Source of the DNA: Prostheceraeus crozeri
Taxonomy: Eukaryota > Platyhelminthes > Polycladida > Euryleptidae
DNA: 64,000 bases
Direction of reading: 5' to 3'
NCBI GenBank assembly: GCA_907163375.1
Contig: CAJQUW010007096.1
Location: forward strand, 124,001-188,000
Below the pieces are notes generated by a model. The model ran no database searches and had not been told where the DNA came from. It was given only the letters and a program-made list of their open reading frames with translations. Below, piece by piece: positions 34,909 through 47,205 of this stretch (positions are counted from its first letter, which is position 1; the number at the start of each line of letters is the position of its first letter). Made by a program: the position numbers and the translations under genes.

Positions 34909-36673
34909 CATTGCACTCCTCCCTGTTACTAAGACCTGGTCTCAATTTCTTGATGTACATAGCTTCTTGAAGACATATATTACATTACATTATAACCATT
35001 ACAAAATGAAGGGAATAAAATATTCTATACAACGATCAATTCTTAATGGTTTACGTCGCTTTATTCGATCTTGTATATTTAAATCGACAAATTATCAAAG
35101 ACAAGTTATATATGGAAAGCTTAATTTATCCAGCCATGAACTAAAGATTGTGAAAATGACATTAAACAAATTTTTTCAAATGACTCAGACATTTCACAGA
35201 AGACGTTTGGAAAACAGATTTGAACTGATTATGAGCCGATATACTTGTGATGATTATAATGAATATCAAAATCATTTTCTAATCGATCACGATACTCACC
35301 GTAACCAACAATCTTTCTCAGACTCACGAGATAACAGCAATAATGAACCCTGCTACAATCATCTAGAAAAAGAAAATGATTTTTCGAATGAGAAATTCGT
35401 TACAGATTTGACCAATTCACTCGATCATAATGAAAAAGCTCTTTTATCCAAAGGCCCTAAGTTCGCCATTTTACAAGAAGTGAATGAACATACTAAAATC
35501 GATATGCAAGTAGCTTTTTGTCGCTTAGCCTATGCCATCAGATGGAGCTCTATCATTGACAACAAACCAACCACATCTTTCATAAAATATCCTAAATCAG
35601 ATAAATTGTACACTCCTCATAAGCGTATTGCAGAGATTGAAGAAAAGCTAACTACCGTATCTTTAAAGTTAAATGTTTTGATTCGATTCCTACCGAACAC
35701 CAAATTCGGAGGAAATTTGACTACAGATGAAAAATTAACCCTCAAAACGTTAAAAGCAAAAGCCCTTACATGCCTACCAAGTGATAAGGGTACCGAGTTT
35801 TGTGTGATTAACTCTGAAACATACAAAAAACTTGGTGAAAAGCATCTCGATGATCATGAACTTTATGAAAAAGGTGTGAAAATCAAAGTAGAAACTATCT
35901 CAGATCGAGTTTTTAATAAGTGGAAAAATATTTGTACCCAGAACAAAATTTCGAAATATACAATGAATAACTTTAAGGTGACAAATCCAAGAATTCCTCA
36001 TTTCTATCACTTAATTAAGACTCACAAGTCTCATGCAGATCTAAAAATTCGTCCAATCATCTCTTCTATCCAATCGCCAAGTGAAAAGCTTATGTGGCTA
36101 TTAAAATCTCTACTCAGCCCACTACTGAAAGATGTTAATGCTCATCTTTTCAATACATTTAATTTGATAGAACGCATGCAATCCCTTGATCGAGACACAA
36201 TATCTGAACACTCATATATGTTCAGTTTGGATGTAACAGCGATGTACACATCAATTCCACCAACAGAGGCAATCAAAAATGTCACAATAAGACTGAGAGA
36301 AAGACAATTCTATTATCATGGTATACATGATCCCGATGACATCGAAGATCTCCTGTCCGTGATTTTCCAAAATATGTATTTCACGTTTGAATCCATCATT
36401 TACAGACAAAAGCAAGGCTTACCCATGGGAGCTAGTGTATCAGGACTTTTAGCCATCATATTCATGGATAATGTAGAAAAGCAAGTACTAACTCGACATC
36501 CTACACCCCTATACAGTAGATATGTTGACGATATATTCATTTTAACCACATCCCGTGAGGAATCATTGCGAATTTTGGAAACGATGAACTCATTGCATAG
36601 CAACATCAAATTTACAATCGAACATCCCACTGAAAGCAACTCTGTCTTTACTCGACTTTTCCATTCGACTTGA
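34856..36673 (+). CDS. Penelope-type reverse transcriptase
   Basis: A 605-codon frame. Residues 1-20 or so derive from the terminal repeat; the following 350 are N-terminal domain, including LLSKGPKFA (about residue 200) and CLPSDKGTEF (about 307), both typical of PLE proteins. The reverse transcriptase motifs follow: RPIISSIQSPSEKL (about 402), FSLDVTAMYTSIPP (about 455), QGLPMGASVSGL (about 519) and the catalytic YVDD (about 556-559). The frame stops shortly after the palm domain; related thumb sequence continues to about 37090 in other frames. PLE reverse transcriptases are related to telomerase and copy their RNA at a nicked target. Confidence 0.9.
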   Translation: MLQNSKYTKKSEKQALALIALLPVTKTWSQFLDVHSFLKTYITLHYNHYKMKGIKYSIQRSILNGLRRFIRSCIFKSTNYQRQVIYGKLNLSSHELKIVKMTLNKFFQMTQTFHRRRLENRFELIMSRYTCDDYNEYQNHFLIDHDTHRNQQSFSDSRDNSNNEPCYNHLEKENDFSNEKFVTDLTNSLDHNEKALLSKGPKFAILQEVNEHTKIDMQVAFCRLAYAIRWSSIIDNKPTTSFIKYPKSDKLYTPHKRIAEIEEKLTTVSLKLNVLIRFLPNTKFGGNLTTDEKLTLKTLKAKALTCLPSDKGTEFCVINSETYKKLGEKHLDDHELYEKGVKIKVETISDRVFNKWKNICTQNKISKYTMNNFKVTNPRIPHFYHLIKTHKSHADLKIRPIISSIQSPSEKLMWLLKSLLSPLLKDVNAHLFNTFNLIERMQSLDRDTISEHSYMFSLDVTAMYTSIPPTEAIKNVTIRLRERQFYYHGIHDPDDIEDLLSVIFQNMYFTFESIIYRQKQGLPMGASVSGLLAIIFMDNVEKQVLTRHPTPLYSRYVDDIFILTTSREESLRILETMNSLHSNIKFTIEHPTESNSVFTRLFHST

Positions 36674-37089
36674 AAATGGCATTGCTTGTTACAATTATTT
36701 CCAGAAATCCGCTAAAAGGTTGTTGTTTGTTAATTACCACTCCGCTATTCCTATTGAACAAAAGCTTAATATCGCTAAGAACGAATTGCAAAGAAGATTG
36801 GTGAGATGCTCTAACATTGAAGATAAACAAAAATGCAGAGACGATCTTTACAAAATACTAAAATTCAATGATTATCCTGATCATATTCTTCAAACTCACC
36901 TTCCACGAATCCCCGGACGTACAAACAGACACAAAAATTAGTTTTTCTTTCAGATACCATTCATATCGGATTCTGTAAACAACCAACTAAAAAGAATATT
37001 CAGAGGTGTCAACTTACCTGCCCGTATATCTCACAGGTCTTTTACATTACGAATGGCTTTAAATCAACGCCATCGTCATCAAATGTGAT

Positions 37090-37392
37090 CTTAGATCTTG
37101 TCAGTTAAATAATAATCTATGTCTCCGTACAAACGTTATTTATCAAATTAAGTGCAATTCAAGTTCAAAAATTTATATCGGTAGTACGATTCGATCGTTG
37201 CACGTGCGCCTGAAAGAACATCTAATTAGAAAAGAATCCTGTGTATTCAGGCACAAACAACTTTGCTCTCCAAAGGATATTTTCCCTTTTGAAATTTCTA
37301 TCCTAGCTTCCGATAATGATAACATCAACCTTCGTCTTCGAGAAGCTATGTGCATCAAGAAATTGAGACCAGGTCTTAATAACAGGGAGTAG
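37090..37392 (+). CDS. GIY-YIG endonuclease domain of the PLE
   Basis: Reads IYQIKCNSSSKIYIGST, then RLKEH, then FPFEISIL and REAMCIKKLRPGLNNRE, ending at TAG. Y-(Q)IKC and YIGST are the two halves of the GIY-YIG signature, and R..EH supplies further catalytic residues. Upstream cysteines (KCDLRSC, NNLC) resemble the zinc-binding linker seen before the nuclease in PLEs. It is a nicking nuclease in family members studied. Confidence 0.85.
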   Translation, partial: LRSCQLNNNLCLRTNVIYQIKCNSSSKIYIGSTIRSLHVRLKEHLIRKESCVFRHKQLCSPKDIFPFEISILASDNDNINLRLREAMCIKKLRPGLNNRE

Positions 37393-37575
37393 TGCAATGT
37401 AATATTGCAGTTCAGATATCTGAACCGCAATATGCTGTAAGGCTGAGGGCCGTCAGGCACGAAGCCATAGCTTATTGCGGTTCTGAGATCTGAATTGCAA
37501 TATCATTGTGTTGAAGTTATCTATGATTGAACCACAATATGCTAAACAGGTATTTTGCGGTTCAATATTTTAACA
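37393..37575 (+). repeat. three hairpins in the PLE 3' region
   Basis: Three successive palindromes share the word ttgcggttc: ttgcagttcagatatctgaa (about 37407), gcggttctgagatctgaatt (about 37477), and a longer-loop pair, ttgaaccacaatatg with ttgcggttcaata (about 37528-37568). Confidence 0.7.
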
Positions 37576-37603
37576 TTGAAAGATATACGAACCTAAACAC
37601 AAT

Positions 37604-37772
37604 GAGTACCAAAGCTTGCTTTTCTGATTTTGTATATTTTGAATTTTGTAACATCTATTGCATGCTCTGTTTTACTTCCTTTTTATGTGATCAGGCTGTC
37701 ATAGCGGTGAAAATTTAAAAAAATAAAAAACAGCAGTTTGGCTTATTTGTATATTTTACTTTCATCAAGATA
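37604..37772 (+). repeat. PLE right inverted terminal repeat
   Basis: Imperfect reverse complement of 34738-34908. Confidence 0.82.
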
Positions 37773-37829
37773 TTATGCTGCCTAAATTCAATTATAATTT
37801 ACTTTTGCGTATTTATTTTCGATGAAATG

Positions 37830-38157
37830 CTGTAGTAAACACTATGGAATAATTGCGAAGCTAAATTTTTGCAAATCATTCCTGTATTTGCATACTTTGC
37901 AACGTGAAGCCACTATATAAGTAGTATGAAGCTGATTAGATGTCAATAAAAGTGAACATTCGCTAACATGCATCTTAATTGAGCTGATTATCAAGAAAAT
38001 TTCATAAACCACATTCTAATGCAAGTCTTCATGGAAATGTTGAGATCGCATTGTGCTTATTGGCTGAAATTTCTAGTTCTTAATGCGATTTTCATCGGCA
38101 TGATCTTGCGATTCAATAAATGTATGTTTAATTTCTGAATCTGAACAGTAATGTGGA
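37830..38157 (-). mobile_element. T1 family copy, right arm of the Penelope palindrome
   Basis: Minus-orientation T1 interior (cactatataagtagtatgaa, tcatggaaatgttgagat, tcatcggcatgat). It shares with the left arm variants not seen in other copies, such as gacatctaatca. Confidence 0.65.
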
Positions 38158-38159
38158 CC

Positions 38160-38880
38160 CATTCAAAGAGTAAGTATATTAGGCAGAGTAGCAACTCAGC
38201 AATAATTTAATCCCCTCTCGATTTTATTAAATGAACTCGAATGAGACCCACCATCACATGTGAGATATGTACACTTTGGAGAAATTTTGGATTTGTCGAC
38301 TAATCGTGATAGCAAAACAGAAGGAATTATAGCATGTTACAAATCCTCCGTGTCATGTCAGCATGTGTGGAGAGGTGATATAGTTTGTTAAGCAAGCAAT
38401 CCGATGGGCTATACTTATATGGGTTATAAATCACTTTAATAAGAGCACTTTCTTGAGCGTGATCATATCACAAGCTATAACCTGCCACTGGAAGAGCAAA
38501 CTAAAATAATCACTGACAATGATCACAATCAACTTTATAGATGTAAATGGGTCCGCATTACTATTCAGATTTGAGTGAATCACAAAATTAGTCATACCGA
38601 TGAAAATGGAATTAAAAGCTTGAAATTTCAGCCAAGAAAGCACAATTGGATGTCAACGTCTTTATGAAGACTTGCATTATAATGCAGCTCATGAACTTTC
38701 CTTTGATAATCAGCTTGATTTCCGCTTAATCAAGATGCCTGTTAGCAGATGTTCATTCCTTTTGATATGCAACTTGTTTCACACTACCTATAAATGGGCG
38801 TCATCTCGGTAATATATATACATTTGCAAAATTTTAGCTTCAAAAAAATTGCTCAAATATTTGCGCTTAAGAAAATACTC
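38160..38880 (+). mobile_element. T1 family copy
   Basis: Starts aaagagtaagtatattagg, cagagtagcaactcagc and follows the interior to about 38880, where it fades; the right end is missing. Confidence 0.65.
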
Positions 38881-41240
38881 TTATTAATATGGCTGAGCAT
38901 TAAAGAAATAGCACAATTGTTTTTCTAATTGTCTAATATACAAAAAAAATTGCTAATTTAACAAACATTACCACTCCAAGATTCTTATGACACTGAGGAT
39001 TTGTGTAATATATATTTATATGAAATACTTTACTAAAATACTATTGTTCATTCTGTTTTCTTTCTGTATCATGATCAGTCAATTCCGTGGTAATTTACTG
39101 AAAAGTGCAAAAGCCTGCATGTCTCACATCCCTGTGGGGAACTATGGTTTGCATGAAGTTGGCAATTCGTTGACCAGCGAAACGTTGATATGAAGATCCC
39201 ATGTCACGGGTGGCCACCCTTTTTTCCCAACGCCATTGGATAAAAAGCGGCCATTCGTTGGCCACCCTGCCCTCGGTTGTTTTGAAGTTGGCCTAATGTG
39301 TCTACAATATCATGCCAAATCAGTCATCAAATGGAATAATCTGTGAATTAGCTTGCCACTTCCCGAGGTATCTTCTTAGTGTATTTCAACCTGCAGATCA
39401 CACTGAATTACCGAAGAGAAGCTGATGAAGAAGAACATGAATTAAAACATAATTCCACTGACAATCAGTTTTGTAGTTAGTTATCGGCTTTCTGATGAAA
39501 TCATCAAGGAAAAGGAGGCACTGAAATATAACAAGAAGTTGTTATTTTTGGAGGATGGTAGCGACTAAGCTAAAGAGGAAAAGAGGATGTGATTAAATGA
39601 GCACGAATTTAAACGAAATCCCACATGCAATCAGACAAGGTCTGAGCAATCGCCTAATAACTATGAAAAAATTACAGATAGGAACCGTCTCTTTAAGTTG
39701 AAGACTCCTTCTCTTATGACGGGAAACTGTTCTATTAAAATTACAATAAAATAAAGTAAACGATAGATCGAATGATCGACATATATTACACTATTCGGTG
39801 TGTTAGCGTAAAACTTAGGTCACAAATTGCTTTATACCTAGCTGTGGTGAGAAATGTCAAGAAGGATAATTCATATTATCAATATACTTTTACAAAATGA
39901 ATTTTAGAAGACAAATCATTAACTCCTCTAAAAGCGGACAAATCTGAAATTAAGAAAACTAAATAGGAAGGTTATTTTGCAAGGTGCCGGTTGAATTGCA
40001 GAAGTCCGTCAATTATAATTGGTCAACATTGACATAATCTTGATAATTATCAAGAAATATCTGGATTTGAAGTTAACTTCCTGTGTTGTATATTATGTAC
40101 ATACACCAAGCACTCGATTGACTTTGAAGTTATAAACTGAAGAATATCAGATTTCCTTACCAAATTTTACAAAGCACATCTAAGTTGCTTGCCAAATTCA
40201 TATTTCTCCATACTTCAGGGTCTAGAATAGTAACTTCCCAGAATAGTAACTTCGAGTTTCCTGAGGATAAGAAAGTGTTGGCATAATTAGCTCACTTGAT
40301 ACTTTGGCCTATTACATCACTAAAAAGTAATTCAAAACAAATTTTGTGAAACAGATTATTTTACTGTTTCATTCACGCAAAGTGGTTCAAATACATGTAA
40401 AGCTTCAAGCCGGAGCCGCAGCCATGGTACTCTCTGGGCGGCTCCAGCTCCGGCTCCAAAACCCTGGTGAAAACTGATGACAGTGTTACAGAATACATAA
40501 GTACTTTAGTAATCATAGGTTGCTTCTTGTGTAGATTAGTCTCAATTTAAACAGGGTTGGGCTATTTGAGAGGAAGGTTGTGGTTGAAAAAGCCCTTGAA
40601 CACCAACTCAAAAATGACTGCCTTGATATAAAAAATGTTGACCCAACAAAAACGTTGGTATATTTGATAGTGATCAATTGATCATTTGTTCTTACAAATG
40701 TGTGGCCAACTCAGCACAACAGGCACATATGCCTAAATAGAAGTTGCTATGACAGGAAAGAACTTTTGACTAATAGACTTGTTAATTTTGGAATTAAATT
40801 TCATTTTGTGCATGTTATTGGAAGCTGCGAGTACATTTACGTAAGAAGTGGATTATTGCCATCTTGTCATAGCATGACATGAACGCGTGACAACCAAAGA
40901 ATGGACATATGGAGAGATGGTGCATTCACGAGCACAGGAGCGTGACTTCAAAGCGGCATGTTTGCTCTATGTGAGTGTGGCAACAATTATGGATATATCC
41001 AGTGGTTCAATCATCAATGTCACCGAACTGATTATTTTTTTATTTACATATTGTAAACTGAACTGATCTCTCCATAGATTCTCCCTCAGTTAGAATACAT
41101 ATATTGTATTTATATTTGATATTTTCTTTTGTTAATACTTAATTAAAGAAGTGGTAAGTGAACCGTCGCTGTAAACGCAACTAAGAGTTGGTTGAAAGCA
41201 CAACTCAAGTCCAGAGTATGCTTCCGCTTGCATTACAATG
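38881..41240. other. non-coding stretch
   Basis: No gene recognised. At 39433-39468 and 39599-39634 an AT-rich 36-base word (gaacatgaattaaaacat / gagcacgaatttaaacga) repeats with a 166-base period and would read E-H-E-x-K in both copies; it may be a coding relic or chance. 40405-40466 is listed separately. Confidence 0.5.
40405..40466 (-). mobile_element. solo hAT-type element end
   Basis: In reverse complement it starts cagggttttggagccggagc, a GC-rich end of the kind seen in hAT elements, next to AT-rich sequence. The partner end was not found. Confidence 0.4.
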
Positions 41241-44094
41241 AAGCTATGTTACAGAGTAAAGGGTATATAAGCTAATAGCCTGTAATGCAAGCACCCTCTA
41301 TACGGATATGTACCCTACAGTGGCGTCGTCTCCGTGCCTGCGAGGTCTTCGCCGCATACCCAAAAATAATTATTTACGTTCATAGAACAAAGGTTCAGAT
41401 AATTTTATTTTTTTTGTTTTTGAGAGCATCTTTACGTTTGCACGTTTACACACACTTTACAGTTTCAAGTCACTACTCTCAAATACGTTCCGAGCGCCAG
41501 CGCTCAGCTGTTAACTGCATGGATCTTCAAGCAATCACAAAATGCGTTGGGGATGTGTTCACAGCAAATCTTAGAGATTTGTGTGTTTGTGTGATATGTG
41601 GAGCGTGTGCGCTTAGCTCGATCGTCTTCTCCCGATAGAAACGCAGAAGCAAATATATTGCAGCAATGCAAGAAAAGATCTATTTATAAATTCTTAGATT
41701 CAGATAGAGGGAGGTGCAAATTTTCCCTATTCATGGCTTCGCCAAATTTTGGAGAAGATGATGACGCGTTGAACCGTCGTGTCTGCGTTCATCAATGGCT
41801 GATCGGAAGGTTAGAAAGGAGATAGCGATGAAAGTTCCATAATTTGATGTTTGATTCAGTCAGAGATAATGATTCAAGGCATATTTGTGATATTACGTTT
41901 ATGGCGGCGATTTCAACAGTGCTTATTTTCTACACCGGCCAGTCGTCCGAGGGATTATGCAGAAAACTCTGGCCACCGTACACGAAGTTTATGGCATTGA
42001 AAAAAACTAAACCACTCTCAAGGGATACAATATGACGAGGAGCACAAAAAACATTTTTAGCAGCCCTAAATTTAAAACATGTAAGTGATTGACAAGCTAT
42101 AATAATCACAACAGAGACTTGCGTTGGCGAGAGCTTCCTCGAGAGTGAATGTTCTCAATAGTGATCTCACCAAGGCGATCAAGCGTTATGTGAGAAATCA
42201 ACAACACATTTTCATTGTTATTTGACGTTTAAAATCTTGGGAAGACAAGAGTCGCATTGACGAACAATCAGCTTAGGATTGCATGCTTATGAGGCTGTTC
42301 ACAAAAAGAGGCTGTCAGGACTCATAGTGAATCACAATTCACATGCAGAATAGTCAAAATTGAGTAGTCTATATATATATATATATATGGACTTCAGTGT
42401 ACCTTTCATTTAAATATCAGCATCTATTTCTCAAATCATTTCATTTTCTAGTAATGGATGTCAGCATGATTTGATGTACTTGTACAAGTGTTTGAAATTC
42501 ACTGAAGGCCTATGGTCCGGGAGCACGCGATGCCACTGATACCCTATATACACGTATAGCTCTTTTATACTGCCTAATTTCACAAAATAATATTGTGTAG
42601 TATGCAGTATTATAGTGCAAAAGCGGCTGCACTACAATAGGCTGCACTATATAATAAGGTGAGCAAGGATGTAGTATATGATATATGATGAATTGAAATG
42701 AAAAACCATGATGATGTTGGATATGTGATCTAATCCCATGTTGTTTATGCTATTTTTCTCCACGTTTGTATCTCAGTGAATGACAGACTTCTTCATGAAA
42801 TAATGACAGTTCACAATACTGACAATCATAGTAGTGTTTATAGCTAACCATCTGCTATCCATATTAGAGTGATGCATTTTTCTTTTTGTCCGTGAATCAG
42901 AGCAATGTGTAACAGTTTTCTTACAAGTGCGCCGGGATGTATGTTTTTCTATTAACTTTGATTCGTTGACTACTGTACTCCCGAGCATCTGCACGCAATA
43001 TGTTTGTTGCGTATGCATTTGTATTTAAGTAAAGTTCTCACGTCTGCGCAGTGTCACCGTCACCTTTCTCAGAATTGTCTTAGACGAACTCTGCACAAGC
43101 GTGAATATATTACAACTGCTTGTTTTCACTTCCCTGCGAAATTGATGGCCATGTCATCAAACTCAACAGATGATTCATTGTAAATGTTCGCGAAGTAATG
43201 TGATTACTGTGAATGTGAATTTCTACATGTAAAATTGTTCAATAAATCAATGCATTGTATTTTATTTAAATGAATTTCATTAAAATCGACATGCAGGCCT
43301 TCATATGAATTGCGCTAGAGGCACTCAAGATAATCCTTAAAGCATTAATTTCACATTTTAAATGATACATTCTATCAGCCAAGCTGACATGATCAGTAGG
43401 CCCATTTGTGCTCTCATTTTCAGCATTTGCATAGACATATATTCCGTTCTGATGTGACTAATGTGCAACGAGAAATTTTCTGTCTCACATGTGATTGTTG
43501 TACCAGTCGAGATTATGTATTGATCTTAGATTCAGCGTTTAATTAACATTTTGTATTTTCAAAAATCCTTACAGGACAATAATATTCAAACTCAAAGAGT
43601 GATACATTAAACCGTTTTGGTTGGACACTAAATACAAATGCTGTGGATTTCCTAATACACAACTGAACTTACAATCTAACTCCAATAAGTATTGCACACT
43701 GTCCTCTTTTAAGCGATTATATAGCTTTTCCGAGATGGCTTAATGTATTTTCATTGGTATAAAGCGCGTTGCAGAAAGAGTCTGCTTCTGATCTTGATAA
43801 AATAACGGGTCATCGGATGAAAACGTGAAAATTTTGATGGAAAACGTCCAGTCTCAAACATATTTTTTGCCGGGACGCCGGCAAGGGTGCTACAAGTGTT
43901 GCAGATGCAACACCTGTCCTAAAACTAGGCACTGGGGTGTTGCATATGTGCCCTCTTCATGAATTGCCGAATTATTCTTTGATAAAGCTGCAGTGTTGTG
44001 CTCATCTGCTCACAGTTTGCCGTCCTGTAGCTAGTCATCAATGTGCACACAAATTTGCTTTTACTTATCTCAGGAAATTGCTATTTTGAGTCGA
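41241..44094. other. non-coding stretch
   Basis: Several short open frames (for example 41285-41638 and 41598-41825, plus) have no recognisable domain, no splice context I trust and no family resemblance. A (TA)n tract is at about 42369-42388. Nothing else seen. Confidence 0.5.
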
Positions 44095-44167
44095 CACTCT
44101 ACCTACATATCCCTACTGTATGGTTCGGCCGACTTCGGCCCAGACTTTGGCCGACTTTCCGTTTTCA

Positions 44168-44735
44168 AAGGGTAGAGTAGGGATATATAGATAGAGTGTC
44201 GACTCAAAAAGTATCTGTATACAGTGAAAGTTTTTATATGAAAAGATTCAGCTTTTTGCGGAGATTACGTTCTCGTGGTCCAAAAAATTATTTCAGCACT
44301 TTTGAAAATAGTCAAAATTTGCCAATTTATATATTATATGACGTCCCTATATAAGTAGTATGAAACAAGTTGAATATCAAAAGGAATGAATATTTGATAA
44401 TAATCATCCTAATAGAGCGGAAATCAAGCTGATTATCAAGGGAGTTTCAGGAATTACATTATAATGGAAGTCTTCATGAAAAAATCGCGATATCACTCGT
44501 GATTTATTGGCTGAAATTTGAACTTTTTAATTCAATTTTCACCGGCATGATTTGATGAATCACTAAATTTATGTTTCATTTCTTGAATCTGAATAGTGAT
44601 GTGGAACCATTTACATCTTTCAAAGTTAAATGAAGTCATTGTCTTTGATCACATGATTTTGCTGTGCCATTGGCAGTTTGCAGCTGTGATATGATCACGC
44701 TTAAGAAAATACTCATGAGGTTGAGCATGAAAGTA
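44168..44735 (-). mobile_element. T1 family copy, minus orientation
   Basis: Begins gtagagtagggatatatag, agtgtcgactcaaaa (the reverse complement of the family's right end) and follows the interior. A solitary plus-orientation right end (gagtcgacactctacctaca) lies just before it at 44097-44133. Confidence 0.7.
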
Positions 44736-44749
44736 GTAAGAACCATAGA

Positions 44750-44941
44750 GTAAAGATATTAGGTAGAGTGGCAACTCAGCATTTATTAAATCCCCAATGT
44801 GTATACACTTTCGATGTTATTAAATGAACTCAAGGGAGATACAGGTGGTATTGTCACCAAATGTGAGACATGCAAATTTTTCCAGTTTTGCAGAAATTAC
44901 AACGGAATTGAGTGATCATGATTGTAGTGCAGAAGGAAATG
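44750..44941 (+). mobile_element. T1 family copy, left-end fragment
   Basis: catagagtaaagatattagg, tagagtggcaactcagc; broken off by the start of the next copy. Confidence 0.68.
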
Positions 44942-44942
44942 A

Positions 44943-45796
44943 TCATAGAGTAGGTATATTAGGTAGAGTGGCAACTCCGCATTTATTAAATCCCCAACGT
45001 GTATACACTTTCGTTGCACCTTCGATTTTATTAAATGAGCTCAAAGGAGATACAGTCGAAGTTATTTCAAAATGTGAGATAAACACATTTGTGCAGTTTT
45101 AAAGAAATTACAACAGAATTGACTGATCATGATTGCATAAAGCAGAGGGAAATGATATTATTTTACAGATAGTCCGTGTCATGACAGCCTTGGTGAGGTA
45201 ACGCTTGTTAGATTGGCAACTCCATGACCTGCTATTGCTTTCCTGCTCAACCTCAAAAGAATCTTCTTAAGCGTGATCAGGCAACCTGCCACTGGCATGG
45301 CAAAATCACATTCAAAAACAATAATTTAAATTAACTTTGAAATATGTAAATGAGTCCACGTCACTATTCAGATTCAAGAAATGAAACATGAATTTAGTGA
45401 ATCATAAAATCAAGCCGGTGAAAATTGAATTAAAAACTTGTCAGTCAAGAAAGCACGGACAATATATGGCGACTTTTTCATGAAGATTTCCATTGTAATA
45501 AGGAGCATGAAATTCCCTCGATAATCAGCCTGATTTCCGCTTAGTTGGGATGATTATTAGCAAATATTCATTCCTTTTGATGTCCAACTTGTTGCATACT
45601 ACTTACAGCGGGGAGTCATCTCGGTAGTATATAAATTGGCAAAATTTTGACTTTTCTAAAACTGCTCAAACAATTTTTTGAACCGCGGGAACGTAATCTC
45701 CACAGAAAACTGAATCTTCTGATATAAAAATTTTCACTGTAGGCTATACAGATATTTGTTTGAGTCGACACTTTCCTATGTATCCCTACTTTATGG
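44943..45796 (+). mobile_element. T1 family copy, full length
   Basis: Starts atagagtaggtatattagg and ends gagtcgacactttcctatg, tatccctactttatgg. About 0.85 kb with no coding content; the best full-length example here. Confidence 0.75.
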
Positions 45797-46390
45797 AAGT
45801 GATTATTTTATAGATCGTCCGTGTCATGACAGCCTTGGAGAGGTAATGTTTGTTAAATTAGCAACTCGATGACCTGCTGTTGCTTTCATGCTTAAACTCA
45901 AGAGTATTTTCTTGAGGGGGATCACGTCACAGGCAACCTGTCATGCCATTGGTAGAACATAATCACATAATCAAAGACAATGATCTCAATTAACTTTGAA
46001 AGATGTAATGGGAGCACATCATTATTCAGATTCAAGAAATGCAACATGAATTTAGTTAATCATAAAATCATGCCGGTGAAAATTATATTAAAAGCTTCAA
46101 GTTTCAGTCAAGAAAGCACGAATAATATCGTGGCATTTAAGACTTTCATTATAATACAGTTCATGAAATCAGCTTGATTTCCGCTTTGTTAGGATGCTGA
46201 GTATTCATTCCTTTTGATATTCAACTTGTTTCTACTACTTATATAGGAGAGTCATCTCGGTAGTATATAAATTGGCAATAATTTTGACTTTTTTCAAAAA
46301 AATGCTCAAATAGTTTTTCGGATCACGTGAACTATAGGCTATATCTCCGCAAAAATCTAAATCTTTTCGACACTCTACCTATATATAGTG
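45797..46390 (+). mobile_element. T1 family copy, right two-thirds
   Basis: Starts inside the family interior (gatcgtccgtgtcatgacag) directly after the end of the previous copy, and runs to cgacactctacctatatat. The head-to-tail join suggests a tandem array by unequal exchange. Confidence 0.68.
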
Positions 46391-47205
46391 ATGCAAATGG
46401 AAAATTTTGAAATTTATTTTTTGGTGATTGACGTTTTTTCCTTTGTTTTGGAGACTTATTGGAGTCGTTTGAAAAGACTATGTAATATTCAAAGTCCGAA
46501 AACTTCTCTATCATCCCTGTATGTTAACTTTTGGTACCAACTGCAACTTTTCCATGTCTATTTCAGATCTTTCCAAATGAATTTCAGACTAGATGGATTT
46601 CAGATTTCTCTGGCTGAATTTCAGATATCTGTCACCAAGCTCAACTTTGAAAAGATCTCAAATTCATCTGGAGAATCTCCAATTCATCTGGATCATATCT
46701 GAAATTTATTTGGGCAGATCTGAAATCGATTTGGAACTATCTGACCATCTGAACTATAAATGGAGGATGTGTATCCTCAACGAATATATTGGACATTGTG
46801 CCAGAAGTTTGAAGATATTATAGATATTCTTTCACTCATCACAGATATCTTTAGTTTCCAACTGTCTCACGAGTTTACAGTCTTTCTTCAATATAAGGTC
46901 GCTCATGAATGCTGCGTGGACTGTGTGCTTATACTTCATCACATGTTCATCAACACATGGAGAATTTGCATCACTATGATGATCAACGCTGAATAATAAA
47001 GCTTAACTTTGAAGCTAACAATTGGCAAACTCCAAATGAAGTACATTGTTTTTGCTCTGATCCACATCTTTCACATTGGATGAAATTATACCCCTATTGT
47101 AAAGCAAGATTCACGTTATCCGAAACGGTGTCTGTGTGATAATTAAAAATGCTAACAATTAGTACAAGCCACTGCCGGTGGCAAAGGAATGTTCAAAAAT
47201 CCGCG

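Larger units (their letters stand above)
34738..37772 (+). mobile_element. Penelope-like retroelement (PLE) with inverted terminal repeats
   Basis: A body of about 2.7 kb encodes a Penelope-type reverse transcriptase followed by a GIY-YIG endonuclease, the defining domain pair of endonuclease-bearing PLEs. The body is bracketed by about 165-base inverted repeats (34738-34908 and 37604-37772), recognisable as the same translated words on opposite strands (SAKACFSD, FEFCNIYCMLCF, FLCDQAV). PLEs are known to carry terminal repeats in direct or inverted order. The coding region is split into about three frames, so this copy looks inactive. Confidence 0.85.

Noticed and set aside
34702-34911. Minus-strand open frame, and its twin at 37527-37718
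   Set aside because: Looked like a small duplicated gene, but both are the inverted terminal repeat of the Penelope-like element read in the same frame.
37441-37480. Hammerhead ribozyme in the PLE 3' region
   Set aside because: ctgagggccgtcaggcacgaa has a suggestive hairpin, but neither the CUGAUGA nor the GAAA core is present.
41285-41825. Two overlapping open frames of 75-117 codons
   Set aside because: Considered as a first exon of a host gene, but no domain, signal or donor site convinced me.
46388-46823. Open frames at 46.4-46.8 kb
   Set aside because: Made by internal repetition of words such as tttcagat and atctgaaat; no protein family and no splice context.
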